Source: Pseudanabaena sp. BC1403 (GTDB taxonomy: Bacteria; Cyanobacteriota; Cyanobacteriia; Pseudanabaenales; Pseudanabaenaceae). From it: DNA of 64,000 nucleotides. The stretch is from contig NZ_PDDM01000009.1 of NCBI RefSeq assembly GCF_002914585.1, positions 1-64,000 of the forward strand, given 5' to 3'. Both the position numbers and the translations under genes were made by a program. The first letter of the stretch is position 1; each line of letters opens with the position of its first letter. A model generated the notes under the pieces. That model was given only the letters and a program-made list of their open reading frames with translations, did no database searches and was not told the DNA's origin. This document shows, in pieces, positions 55,899 through 64,000 of the stretch.

Positions 55899-56243
55899 AT
55901 GACAGCAAGGCTACAGTTAACACGCGGCGTTGATGAAGAAGCAACAGACGTAAAGATTACAAGATCTAAAGATGGAGATACCAGTGTTGCTGTGTTTATC
56001 TTCGATGTGCCTAACTGTATGACTGGCGAAAATGCGTCCACTAACGAGATTTTAGGGATGTATATGATTGATGAAGAAGGTGAGATGATTACCCGTAATG
56101 TCAACGCCAAATTTATCAATGGTAAGCCTGCGGGTATCGAAGCAATCCATAAAATCGAGGGCGATCGCGATTGGCAACGTTTTTTGAGATTTATGAATCG
56201 TTATGCTGAGTCAAATGGCATGACGCTCAACAAACCTGCTTAA
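55899..56243 (+). CDS. psb28: Photosystem II assembly factor Psb28
   Basis: 114-aa Psb28. It has the family core: MTARLQLTRGVDEEATDVKI, EILGMYMIDEEGEM, NAKFINGKP and FMNRYAESNGM. Psb28 binds PSII assembly intermediates on the cytosolic side near QB. The frame opens at a TTG at 55878; the ATG at 55899 matches the family. Confidence 0.93.
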   Translation: MTARLQLTRGVDEEATDVKITRSKDGDTSVAVFIFDVPNCMTGENASTNEILGMYMIDEEGEMITRNVNAKFINGKPAGIEAIHKIEGDRDWQRFLRFMNRYAESNGMTLNKPA

Positions 56244-56275
56244 ATTTGGTGATTTCTCATTTAAGATTTACCCAA

Positions 56276-56326
56276 TCCAAAAAGAATAATGGCGGCGCTT
56301 CGCGCCGCCATTATTCTTTTTTGGAT
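56276..56326. terminator. Bidirectional hairpin with GCGCTTCGCGC tip
   Basis: Stem TCCAAAAAGAATAATGGCGG.../near complement between convergent psb28 and the next minus-strand gene. The stop codon of the latter is in the right arm. Confidence 0.85.
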
Positions 56327-56736
56327 GCTTCTGGATTGATGTAATCGCAAAAGATGTTGATACCTACTTTGAGAATATAGAGAACGACGACGGTTGCGAT
56401 CGCAGGATCAATGGGAAAACCAACTGAGTGAACGACGGAAACAATTAATCCTGTGAGTAATGGAGCGCTAGTAGGATTTTTGTTATATTCTTTGACTTGA
56501 TTTTGAAAGCCTTCTTTGCCACAAAGTTCTTGACGGAAGACGGTGACTGTAGATTGCCAAAGTTTGGTTTTGTCGAAGTCCTGTTGTCCATGTTGTTCTG
56601 TCCATAGCTCCTCAAAGCTCTTTTCAAGATCGCCATTAGTTTCGTTTAGCAGGTTTAAGGTCTTTTGAGCAGGGGCATAGTCTTGCAAAAGTTGGCTAAT
56701 GTTTTGGATTTCGGTTGCAGTTAGTTGAGTAGTCAT
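56311..56736 (-). CDS. Hypothetical protein with hydrophobic C-terminal hairpin
   Basis: 141-aa protein I do not recognise. Residues 1-90 are polar and helical (QNISQLLQDYAPAQKTLNLL, KLWQSTVTVFRQELCG). Residues 92-130 hold two hydrophobic stretches split by PIDP (LLTGLIVSVVHSVGF and ATVVVLYILKVGINIF). A small helical adaptor-like domain followed by a membrane-inserting hairpin is a pattern seen in effector proteins, but this is inference. Last gene of the minus-strand accessory cluster. Confidence 0.55.
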   Translation of the reverse strand: MTTQLTATEIQNISQLLQDYAPAQKTLNLLNETNGDLEKSFEELWTEQHGQQDFDKTKLWQSTVTVFRQELCGKEGFQNQVKEYNKNPTSAPLLTGLIVSVVHSVGFPIDPAIATVVVLYILKVGINIFCDYINPEASKKE

Positions 56737-56787
56737 AATTTTTAGAATGTGTGAGATAAAGCGCGATCGCTCACCATTGAATCATAG

Positions 56788-57510
56788 CTATAACTGTGGC
56801 TCTATTCCCGCAGCGCGAAGTTGTGTCATCAAGGTTTCAACTTTCTGGCGTTCCTGCTCGGAGGTTTCCCAGCCTGTCAGTAGTAGATTACCAGATGAGT
56901 CCCACCAACGCAGCCAAGGCAAATCTAGGTTTTGATAGATTCCTTGCCAAATGCCAAGTTCTACGCCCAGTCCATCAATGGGATAATGTCCGCGCTCATT
57001 GGCAGCAACTAATTCAAATTTATTGGCTACATGGCGATATAACTCAATGTTCGATTTCTCTACTTCGTAAATACCGTAAAAAGCAGGACGAATCACTTGC
57101 TCATAGATGAAGAATTTACCGACCCAAGGTGTGCGATCGCGTTCTTCTTTACCACTACCTGAGACAAATTCTAGAACAATCAAAGGGGCAATGAATTCTT
57201 GCCAAAGCACATAGGAACGGCGGGGTTTTCCATCGAGGTTGGGAGGTACATTCGGCACATAAAACCAATCAGGCGCTTCTGCACCTTTTTCGGGTGGTTC
57301 GGTCATGCGCCAATAGATTCCTGAATCTTGCCCGATCGCATACTGCCCGTCAGGATGCTGTTTTTGTAAATGTGGCTCAATGGAGTCGGTCAGTAAAATA
57401 CTTTGTGGGTGTTCTTGAAAGTTTTTCACAAATGTACCGTCAGAGTCTGGAAGTTGTGTATGGTCTGGCAGGATGACAGGATTGGTAGACGGATCTAAGG
57501 TGAAGGTCAT
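56788..57510 (-). CDS. Uma2 family endonuclease
   Basis: 240-aa Uma2/DUF820 protein. The core includes APDWFYVPNVPPNLDGKPRR, IAPLIVLEFVSGSGKEERD and IRPAFYGIYEV. The C-terminal part ends in a short charged helix (TSEQERQKVETLMTQLRAAG). Member of an expanded cyanobacterial family; not closely similar to the Uma2 gene at 45.3 kb. It lies 28 bp downstream of the DUF4926 gene. Confidence 0.85.
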   Translation of the reverse strand: MTFTLDPSTNPVILPDHTQLPDSDGTFVKNFQEHPQSILLTDSIEPHLQKQHPDGQYAIGQDSGIYWRMTEPPEKGAEAPDWFYVPNVPPNLDGKPRRSYVLWQEFIAPLIVLEFVSGSGKEERDRTPWVGKFFIYEQVIRPAFYGIYEVEKSNIELYRHVANKFELVAANERGHYPIDGLGVELGIWQGIYQNLDLPWLRWWDSSGNLLLTGWETSEQERQKVETLMTQLRAAGIEPQL

Positions 57511-57537
57511 ATTATTTATGCACTTTTTTCAAATTAA

Positions 57538-57786
57538 CTAACTTGCTAGGGCGAGAGTACGAACGCTAAAGATTTGGTTGGATTGTAATGGAATAACCCA
57601 AGACTTAGGAATAGCAACAATATGAATGGACTCACCCAATGCGTTGAATACTTCCAAAATACAGCCTTCTTCTTGATTGTGAGGATGGGGTACAAAGTCG
57701 ATTAGTGTGGCGATATCGCCTTTTTTTAGTTGATATTCTGGCAGATCGTGGTTCAGATAAACTTGTTGATATAGTTCGAGATTCAT
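57538..57786 (-). CDS. DUF4926 domain-containing protein
   Basis: 82-aa small protein matching DUF4926: a beta-rich domain with LPEYQLKKGDIATLIDFVPH and EEGCILEVFNALGESI. The family is found beside nuclease, toxin or DUF6883-type genes, with unknown function. Strong ribosome site AAGGAGAG. It lies between a toxin gene and a Uma2 gene on the same strand. Confidence 0.75.
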   Translation of the reverse strand: MNLELYQQVYLNHDLPEYQLKKGDIATLIDFVPHPHNQEEGCILEVFNALGESIHIVAIPKSWVIPLQSNQIFSVRTLALAS

Positions 57787-57839
57787 GATTTTCTCTCCTT
57801 GTATGGTTTCAGGGTAATAAATTGAAACTTTTGATCCAA

Positions 57840-58121
57840 TTAGTAAACTTCGTCATGTGTGCCAATTGTCTCTAAAAGAATTGCCTGTGATTCTTCATGT
57901 TCTACAAACTTAAAAATAATTCTCAAATCATATCCGCCACTACATGACCATGATTCTAGAAATCCTCCTTTTAGTTTATGAGTTCTTAAACGAGGGTGAA
58001 ATGGATCGGTTGACAGTAGTTCTAAAGTGTTTTGAATATTTGAGGCTAATTCTGGTTGTTTTTTTAGGGTTTTTCGAGCCGCACGGACAAAGGCGTTGGA
58101 GCGCAATAGTACATACTTCAC
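57840..58121 (-). CDS. Type II toxin, RelE/YafQ-like mRNA interferase
   Basis: 93-aa RelE-superfamily toxin. FVRAARKTLKKQPELASNIQ, HPRLRTHKLKG and the C-terminal YDLRIIFKFV strand and LETIGTHDEVY match YafQ/YoeB-type ribosome-dependent RNases; the late His in GTHDEVY fits the catalytic position. It starts with a GTG that overlaps the antitoxin stop (GTGA), the usual antitoxin-toxin coupling. Confidence 0.88.
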   Translation of the reverse strand: MKYVLLRSNAFVRAARKTLKKQPELASNIQNTLELLSTDPFHPRLRTHKLKGGFLESWSCSGGYDLRIIFKFVEHEESQAILLETIGTHDEVY

Positions 58122-58339
58122 GCGAGAAGTTCCTCCATGAGTTGTGATGGTGTTACGGGTTTACATTCTCCTAGTGCAAATTCTTGTTGAGCTTCTTGTA
58201 CGTCTTGAATTAGTTCGGCTCTGCGTCTGTCGCGTAGTCGATTTTGCAAAATCCGAATCAAGTCTTCTTGATCTTCTAATTGAAGGCGATCGGCTGCTTC
58301 TAAAATTTTAGTAAAGGTCGTTTCGGGGATGGTGGTCAT
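58118..58339 (-). CDS. Type II antitoxin
   Basis: 73-aa acidic and helical protein upstream of, and overlapping, the RelE-like toxin gene. EAADRLQLEDQEDLIRILQN followed by RLRDRRRAELIQDVQ resembles the ribbon-less helical antitoxins of cyanobacterial RelE pairs. The C-terminal half would wrap the toxin. It lacks an obvious DNA-binding domain. Confidence 0.8.
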   Translation of the reverse strand: MTTIPETTFTKILEAADRLQLEDQEDLIRILQNRLRDRRRAELIQDVQEAQQEFALGECKPVTPSQLMEELLA

Positions 58340-58422
58340 GTTTTTGGACAGCTAAACACTTGAATTTATTATACTTCAGCTAAATCGCGATAAATATCAT
58401 CATCCATTTTTTCCTTTTTCCT

Positions 58423-58618
58423 TTTTAATTTTGCCTTGATAAGATCGCCTGTTGATAGTTTTGTCGCGCTTCTCCATATTCTCGCAATTCTTGGGCAACA
58501 GTTCCCAACTGGTGGTATGTGCGGGCTTGGGAGTAACGATCGCCAAATTCGATCTTGATCGAGATCGCCTGTTGATAGTTTTGCCGCGCTTCTCCATATT
58601 CTCGCAATTCATCAAATT
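58423..58618 (-). pseudogene. Out-of-frame TPR remnant after CHAT gene
   Basis: Directly downstream of the CHAT-TPR stop, in another frame, about one and a half further 40-aa TPR units can be read: LREYGEARQNYQQAISIKIE and a second ELREYGEARQNYQQAI, ending in a stop beside a purine-rich tract. It has no start of its own and is near-identical in DNA to the array in the gene. Confidence 0.8.
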
Positions 58619-61600
58619 TTAAGTTGACTCTAACTTTTGTCGAACTTCCTCAATAGTTATTCCTAAAACCTGAGAAATCTCTTCTAATAGGCTCTGGTCT
58701 TGGGTGGCTTGATAAAGTCGAGAGAGATTAGGAATAGAATAGGTTTGTATGTTGTATTCATCCTTAAATTTGTGACAAATCCGCAAAGCTTGTAAGAAAT
58801 TATTTTTTGCTTCTGGAAACTCTTCTAATTCTTCCGCAACGCGACCTAAACCTTCATAGGTAATGGCTTGGGAATAGCGATCACCAAATTCGATCAAGAT
58901 CGAGAGAGCCTGCTGATAGTTTTGTCTTGCTTCTCCATATTCTCGCAAATCTTGAGCTACATAACCCAAATTGTGGTATGTGCTGGCTTGATAGTAGCGA
59001 TCGCCAAATTCGATATAGATTGCGAGAGCCTGTTGATAGTTTTGTCTTGCTTCTTCATATTCTCGCAATTCTTGAGCGACGATTCCCAAATTTTGGTATG
59101 TGCTGGCTTGGGAGTAGCGATCACCAAATTCGATTTTGATCGCAAGAGCCTGTTGATAGTTTTGCCGCGCTTCTCCATATTCTCGCAATTTTTCGGCGAC
59201 TCTGCCCAACTGGTGGTATGTGCTGGCTTGGGAGTAGCGATTACCAAATTCGATCTTGATTGCGAGAGCCTGTTGATAGTTTTGCCGCGCTTCTCCATAT
59301 TCTCGCAATTCTTCGGCTACCCTTCCCAACTGGTGGTAGGTGATGGCTTGGGAGTAGAGATCGCCAAATTCGATCTTGATTGCGAGAGCCTGTTGATAGT
59401 TTTGCCGCGCTTCTTCATATTCTCGCAATTCTAGTGCAACAGTTCCCAACTGGTGGTAGGTGATGGCTTGGGAGTAGCGATCGCCAAATTCGATATAGAT
59501 TGCGAGAGCCTGTTGATAGTTTTGTCTTGCTTCTTCATATTCTCGCAATTCTTGAGCGACGATTCCCAAATTTTGGTATGTGCTGGCTTGGGAGTAGCGA
59601 TCTCCAAATTCAATATAGATTGCGAGAGCCTGTTGATAGTTTTGCCGCGCTTCTTCATATTCTCGCAATTCTAGGGCAACAGTTCCCAATTCTTGGTAGG
59701 TGCTGGCTTGGGTGTGGCGATCTCCAAATTCGATAAAGATCGCGAGAGCCTGTTGATAGTTTTGCCGCGCTTCTCCATATTCTCGCAATTCTCTGGCTAA
59801 GATTCCCAACTGGTGGTAGGTGAGAGCTTGGGAGTAGCGATCGCCAAATTCGATTTTGATCTCCAGAGCCTGTTGATAGTTTTGCCGCGCTTCTCCATAT
59901 TCTCGCAATTCTTGGGCTAACCTTCCCAACTCGTGGTAGGTGCTGGCTTGGGAGTAGCGATCGCCAAATTCGATATCGATCGCGAGAGCCTGTTGATAGT
60001 TTTGCCGCGCTTCTCCATATTCTCGCAAATCTTTGGCTACTGCTCCTAAATTATTGTAGGTGCTGGCACTCCAAATCTTCTTGTCTTTTTCTTCTGTTTC
60101 TTTTAGAACTTTATAAGACTCTAAGGCTTTCTCATAATAAATCTTTGCTTGTTGGTATTGCTTAGTTTCTTGATACCTGCTAGCAAGGGTGTGAAGGGCA
60201 AAGCCAATCTGATAACCATATTCACCTTCTCTTATTCTAGTTGAGTAGGATTCCTGTGCTTTACAAACAAATTCTGATAGTTTGAGATTGCTTTGAATAT
60301 CGTTAATAACTTCAAAATATTCATCCAAACAGAAGAAAATATCAATAGTTTCTTGATTAGCCAAACAAGTTTGCAGCGCATTGTAGAGATTTTCGTATTC
60401 CAATCGACAAAGGAAGATCCCTATCTGACGTTGTTGCGGATCTTTGGATTTCATTAACTGATTGTAGTAAGCTGAACCAATTTGATAGTGATTCTTAAAC
60501 CCCTCTTGCAGTGCCTTACGAGGTGGTTCATCCAAACTTGCTAACTTAGTTTTTAGGAAATAGGGGAAAATCGGTTGAATTGTCAGCAGACGATTTGCCT
60601 CATCCATTCCTTCCAATAAACCCCAATTAATCGCCTCCTGAATCGCCGCATCAAAATTCGCAAAGTCATAATCCTGAAACGATTCTAACTTTTGTAATTC
60701 TTCTGCATACTTGGGAATCGCATCTCGACTAATAAACCCTGTAAACGGAGCGAGACAAATCAATAACCTTTGAGCATCGGGCGACAAATTACTGTGGGAA
60801 TATTCCACACACTTCAAAATACTCTTGGTTTTATCCTCACTCCCACTATCCAAATCAAAATCCGCCGCCTGCAACGCCTCCAAAACCTGCGAAGGCGATT
60901 GACCTTTCAGATTGGGCAACACCACCTCCAGCGCCAACGGATACCCCGCCAACACCTTCATTAACCTTGTAAACTCAGGATCGGCTTCGATCGCCTTCAC
61001 CCTCTGCGGCACATGACGCGCCAAAATCCTTTGCGCCAACAGCGTCCTTGCCTCTTGGTCTAGCCCCCGCAACCCATACACATTTTGCTGAAAAGTCGCC
61101 GCCTTCAGCCAATCCTCACCACAGCGCGACCCAAAAACTACCCGCGTCTTGCCCCCCGCCAACTTCTTCAGAAAATCTCGCAACTTCACCTGTTCAGCTT
61201 GCGGCAAAGTATTCGGAATCGCCAAGGGTTCCCCCGTCACCGACTCCAAATTATCCAAGATCAACACATGACCCGCACCCCGCAACAGCGCCACCATCTT
61301 CGGCACTTGCGCCGCCTGACTCATCGCCTGAAACCTACCCATCTCAAAGCGGTCATACAGCCTCTGTCCCAACGCAAATAAAATCTGCTCTAGCGTCCAA
61401 GCCCGCTCATCGTAACCAAAATAGAAAATCTGCTCCCCCTTCTCACCATCTGCAAAATGCGTCTTCTCCCACCATTCCCGCAAAAAATTTAACAGCGTCG
61501 TCTTACCCGTACCGCCCATCCCCTGCAACAGCAGCATATTGTGCCGCGCCAACGCCTTCTCAATCCTGAGAATATCCAAATCTCGCCCCACAAACTCATA

Positions 61601-62887
61601 CTCAGGCTGCACAAACTGAAACGCCCGACCCAACGACTCAAAATAAGCCTCCTCTTCTCGCGCCGTAAACTCCCGCAAATTCAAATCCACCTGCTGCGTG
61701 CCATACACCACAGGCAACAACCAATCCTCCAACGGAATTGCATAATTAAAATAAGCACTCCGTTCCTTCTGGTTAAACAACTCGCGCCGCCCCAACCGCA
61801 CCGCATCTTCCAATAGCTTCTTATTGAAAATCTGCTCATACACCGCCGCCATCATCACCTTCGCCGCCGTCACCGTCACGCTATAGCCCATCGCCACTAC
61901 CATCTGCATACCCGCCGCCATCAGCAGACTACCAAGACTCGTCTCGCGATAGTTCTCTACTAACCCAGTCTCCGTTCCCAACTGTTTCCCCGACTGACAA
62001 GCATTCAGCATACAGACAGGAATCCGCTTTCCCGTCAGCAAATCCGCCAACTCCGTCGCCTCCACTAAGTCCTCTTCGCCATCCTCATTCCCCTCCAATA
62101 CTAAAAATGCCTTCACGCCGCTATAGGCTGCAATCTGAGTCCTGCCATACCGTTGCTTAAAGGTCAGTGCATCCGCTCCCGCCTTATTCTCGACATTGCA
62201 CTGGTCATAGGTCAACAAAGCCCCATGACAATCAAAATGAATCATGTGATAATGACCTGCTCCCCTATCTTCCAAATGCCTTGACAAACCCTCAAAGGTG
62301 GCAGGACGCAACAAATCGATCTTCACAGGCAACTGACTATTGCCCAAAGCCTCAATCAAAGGACGCGAAATCACCCGATAAGCCACATCGTTTTTAGAAG
62401 GTCGCGCCGTCACCATCAACACATTCAGTGTCGGCGACTGATTTACCGCCGCCATCACCGCCGTTGGTCTGGTACTTTTTCGCACCATCACACAATCAAC
62501 TGCCAAGGGGTACGGCAACTCCGCATCTCGCATCGCCTCCCAATGCCAAGCCTGAAACTCTGGATTGATTGCCTCAATCTCAAACCGCAAAGTCCCCAGA
62601 TTGTCCCTTAATCGCAAATAGTCAGCATAAGCCTTTCTGTCCGCAAAAATCTGATCAAACAACCGCGTGCCATATTCCCTGATACTCGCCGCCACATCCG
62701 CTGCCCTAGTCGTATCCAGCATCGGAAACCGCAACCACTGCTCGAAATACCACTCCAGCCGAGCCTCCTCCGACTTCAAAAAAGGATCGCTAATCTTGAT
62801 ATTTGGATAATCGCGACCATCAATCCGCAAAGTGGCAAGAAAGCCATCATCCACCTGTTGCTCTTCACGAATCGTAATTACAGGCAT
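58619..62887 (-). CDS. CHAT protease - STAND NTPase - TPR protein
   Basis: 1422-aa protein. About 150-400: CHAT (caspase-like) peptidase with catalytic His221 in IHFDCHGALL and Cys297 in VCMLNACQSG. About 430-700: NTPase with Walker A GMGGTGKT (456-463), Walker B HVLILDNLE, and GYPLALEVV. About 700-940: helical region. About 941-1380: ten near-identical 40-aa TPR units and one diverged unit, then a capping tail. CHAT domains are cysteine proteases of the separase/caspase clan, and with STAND and TPR sensors they form prokaryotic cell-death or phage-sensing proteins. GAGGGG precedes the ATG. Neighbouring toxin-antitoxin, Uma2 and DUF4926 genes follow on the same strand. Confidence 0.88.
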   Translation of the reverse strand: MPVITIREEQQVDDGFLATLRIDGRDYPNIKISDPFLKSEEARLEWYFEQWLRFPMLDTTRAADVAASIREYGTRLFDQIFADRKAYADYLRLRDNLGTLRFEIEAINPEFQAWHWEAMRDAELPYPLAVDCVMVRKSTRPTAVMAAVNQSPTLNVLMVTARPSKNDVAYRVISRPLIEALGNSQLPVKIDLLRPATFEGLSRHLEDRGAGHYHMIHFDCHGALLTYDQCNVENKAGADALTFKQRYGRTQIAAYSGVKAFLVLEGNEDGEEDLVEATELADLLTGKRIPVCMLNACQSGKQLGTETGLVENYRETSLGSLLMAAGMQMVVAMGYSVTVTAAKVMMAAVYEQIFNKKLLEDAVRLGRRELFNQKERSAYFNYAIPLEDWLLPVVYGTQQVDLNLREFTAREEEAYFESLGRAFQFVQPEYEFVGRDLDILRIEKALARHNMLLLQGMGGTGKTTLLNFLREWWEKTHFADGEKGEQIFYFGYDERAWTLEQILFALGQRLYDRFEMGRFQAMSQAAQVPKMVALLRGAGHVLILDNLESVTGEPLAIPNTLPQAEQVKLRDFLKKLAGGKTRVVFGSRCGEDWLKAATFQQNVYGLRGLDQEARTLLAQRILARHVPQRVKAIEADPEFTRLMKVLAGYPLALEVVLPNLKGQSPSQVLEALQAADFDLDSGSEDKTKSILKCVEYSHSNLSPDAQRLLICLAPFTGFISRDAIPKYAEELQKLESFQDYDFANFDAAIQEAINWGLLEGMDEANRLLTIQPIFPYFLKTKLASLDEPPRKALQEGFKNHYQIGSAYYNQLMKSKDPQQRQIGIFLCRLEYENLYNALQTCLANQETIDIFFCLDEYFEVINDIQSNLKLSEFVCKAQESYSTRIREGEYGYQIGFALHTLASRYQETKQYQQAKIYYEKALESYKVLKETEEKDKKIWSASTYNNLGAVAKDLREYGEARQNYQQALAIDIEFGDRYSQASTYHELGRLAQELREYGEARQNYQQALEIKIEFGDRYSQALTYHQLGILARELREYGEARQNYQQALAIFIEFGDRHTQASTYQELGTVALELREYEEARQNYQQALAIYIEFGDRYSQASTYQNLGIVAQELREYEEARQNYQQALAIYIEFGDRYSQAITYHQLGTVALELREYEEARQNYQQALAIKIEFGDLYSQAITYHQLGRVAEELREYGEARQNYQQALAIKIEFGNRYSQASTYHQLGRVAEKLREYGEARQNYQQALAIKIEFGDRYSQASTYQNLGIVAQELREYEEARQNYQQALAIYIEFGDRYYQASTYHNLGYVAQDLREYGEARQNYQQALSILIEFGDRYSQAITYEGLGRVAEELEEFPEAKNNFLQALRICHKFKDEYNIQTYSIPNLSRLYQATQDQSLLEEISQVLGITIEEVRQKLEST
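58868..60067 (-). repeat. 120-bp tandem repeat array encoding TPRs
   Basis: Ten in-frame 120-bp units encoding LREYGEARQNYQQALAI-type TPRs, highly alike at DNA level including third positions. This indicates recent expansion or ongoing gene conversion. Confidence 0.92.
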
Positions 62888-62950
62888 AACCCCTCGATGA
62901 TCAGCAGTGACATCTAATAATCATATAAGTTCTTACGCAAAATAAATTAC

Positions 62951-63131
62951 CCAAACCCGTAAAGTTGTGCCCCGCAGTGGTGCAACTTTACGGGTTTGGA
63001 TGTGTAATCAATTATGACTAGCTACTTATACCAATTCACAAAAGTGTGACAACACCTCTGTGAATTAAAAAGCAAACCCCGTAAGGGTTTTAAAAACACA
63101 AAGTGGTGTAGTCACTTTGTGTTTTGGTATT
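62951..63131. repeat. Palindromic repeats between CHAT gene and mfd
   Basis: 62951-62999 is a hairpin with arms CCAAACCCGTAAAGTTG/CAACTTTACGGGTTTGG. 63030-63131 is the full modular element: TACCAATTCACAAAAGTGTG hairpin, the linker AAACCCCGTAAGGGTTTT, then ACACAAAGTG..CACTTTGTGTTTTGGTA. It follows mfd on the minus strand. Confidence 0.8.
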
Positions 63132-63133
63132 AC

Positions 63134-64000
63134 CTAGCTGCCCAGTGCTTCGGCTTTTGCAAGATGCATTTTATCTAGCCACTCAATCAGGCTATCAAGC
63201 TGTTTGTCATGGGATAGTGAGCCTAATCCTCTTACTGTGACATTACCTTGACTATAAACAAAGCGTGACTGCAAATGGCTTGGTAAATGCTGATGGAGTA
63301 ATTTCCATGCAGGTTCCTCCATCTTCGACTCTAGGACAACATGTTGTTTGCCTTCAGGCTTGATCCGCGAGAAGCCAATTCTCTTAGCGATTAATTTTAA
63401 TTCCATTACTTTGAGAAGTTGCATCGCAGGAGCAGGAACCTTCCCATAGCAATCTTGCCAATCTTCGATGATTTGAGCAAGTTCGCGGCGTGAAGTCACC
63501 GAAGAAACGGCGCGATATGCACTCATTTTGCGATCGCCGTCGGGAATATACTCGGCAGGGATAAAGGCGGTAATCGGCAAATCGATCTGCGTATCATCGA
63601 CTTCAGGAATCTCTGAGCCACGTATTTCCGCGATCGCTTCTTGCAGCATCTCCATGTAAAGATCAAAGCCAATCGTGTTGATTTGTCCAGACTGTTCCGC
63701 ACCTAAGAGATTACCCACACCGCGAATCTCCATATCGCGCATTGCTAATTGATAGCCTGATCCTAGATGCGTAAATTCCTGAATCGCTTTAAGCCGCTTG
63801 CGTGCAACATCGGTTAGTTCACCCTTTTCTTGATAAAACAACCATGCATGGGCTTGAATGCCAGCCCGACCGACGCGACCGCGCAATTGATAGAGTTGTG
63901 CAAGTCCAAATCTTTGGGCATCTTCGATGATGATCGTGTTCACGCGCGGAATATCTAGCCCTGATTCAATAATTGTGGTGCAAATCATCATGTCTGATTC
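63134..64000 (-). CDS. mfd: Transcription-repair coupling factor, C-terminal part
   Basis: Partial: the gene runs off the right edge, 289 codons visible, starting in the helicase domain. [20 protein letters not shown] and [20 protein letters not shown] are helicase motifs V and [22 protein letters not shown] is diagnostic of Mfd (and RecG-like TRG motif). The C-terminal TRCF domain ([20 protein letters not shown]) follows. Mfd removes stalled RNA polymerase at lesions and recruits UvrA. Confidence 0.95.
   Translation of the reverse strand, partial: ESDMMICTTIIESGLDIPRVNTIIIEDAQRFGLAQLYQLRGRVGRAGIQAHAWLFYQEKGELTDVARKRLKAIQEFTHLGSGYQLAMRDMEIRGVGNLLGAEQSGQINTIGFDLYMEMLQEAIAEIRGSEIPEVDDTQIDLPITAFIPAEYIPDGDRKMSAYRAVSSVTSRRELAQIIEDWQDCYGKVPAPAMQLLKVMELKLIAKRIGFSRIKPEGKQHVVLESKMEEPAWKLLHQHLPSHLQSRFVYSQGNVTVRGLGSLSHDKQLDSLIEWLDKMHLAKAEALGS

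Noticed and set aside
58868-59736. Antisense ORFs across the TPR array
   Set aside because: Same reason: periodic open frames opposite a repetitive coding region.

Overview
The window comes from a cyanobacterium, probably of the Pseudanabaena type. The evidence is dense GCGATCGC (HIP1) octamers, a psbE-psbF-psbL-psbJ operon, psb28, ferredoxin-NADP reductase and several conserved cyanobacterial hypothetical genes. Genus is inference. The DNA is AT-rich and mostly carries core genes transcribed from either strand in short units. Almost every gene boundary holds a strong hairpin or a palindromic intergenic repeat.

Layout. 1-9.2 kb: a pair of 30-residue membrane peptides, a FAD oxidase, a pheophorbide-oxygenase-like Rieske protein, a GST, psbEFLJ, a GNAT/Eis-like acetyltransferase, a Fur-family regulator, a DJ-1 protein and a Nudix hydrolase. 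9.4-20 kb: acetolactate synthase, a two-domain FNR, an SphS-like histidine kinase, two pentapeptide-repeat proteins, a DMT exporter and a four-carbon acid sugar kinase. 20.4-27.2 kb: an exported Ser/Asn-rich protein, PIN-PhoH ATPase, an arsenite methyltransferase overlapping a TVP38/TMEM64 protein, and HrcA. Two 140-bp MITE-like elements sit exactly on stop codons here. 27.7-36.7 kb: PP2C phosphatase overlapping the NAD(P)H-hydrate repair enzyme, a four-gene YnbABC-like phospholipid operon, and a J-domain protein.

36.8-42.6 kb is an accessory block: a YhcG/DUF1016 nuclease and a 1270-residue NB-ARC protein with seventeen 31-residue repeats. It is bounded on the left by a deleted fragment of priA, whose intact copy lies on the right, so the block looks inserted. 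42.7-56.2 kb returns to core genes: priA, a Uma2 nuclease, a TPR protein, fmt, a DUF389 membrane protein, ftsH, a methyltransferase, tRNA-Leu(CAG), a 1-Cys peroxiredoxin, a NIL-domain protein, an alkyltransferase-like protein, purU and psb28.

56.3-62.9 kb is a second accessory cluster, all on the minus strand: a CHAT protease-STAND NTPase-TPR protein (1422 aa) followed by an out-of-frame TPR remnant, a RelE-type toxin-antitoxin pair, a DUF4926 protein, a Uma2 nuclease and a small protein with a hydrophobic C-terminus. The window ends inside mfd. The two repeat-bearing STAND proteins, both with internally homogenised arrays, are the best candidates for new conflict (defence or cell-death) systems. 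That role is inferred from architecture and neighbourhood only.
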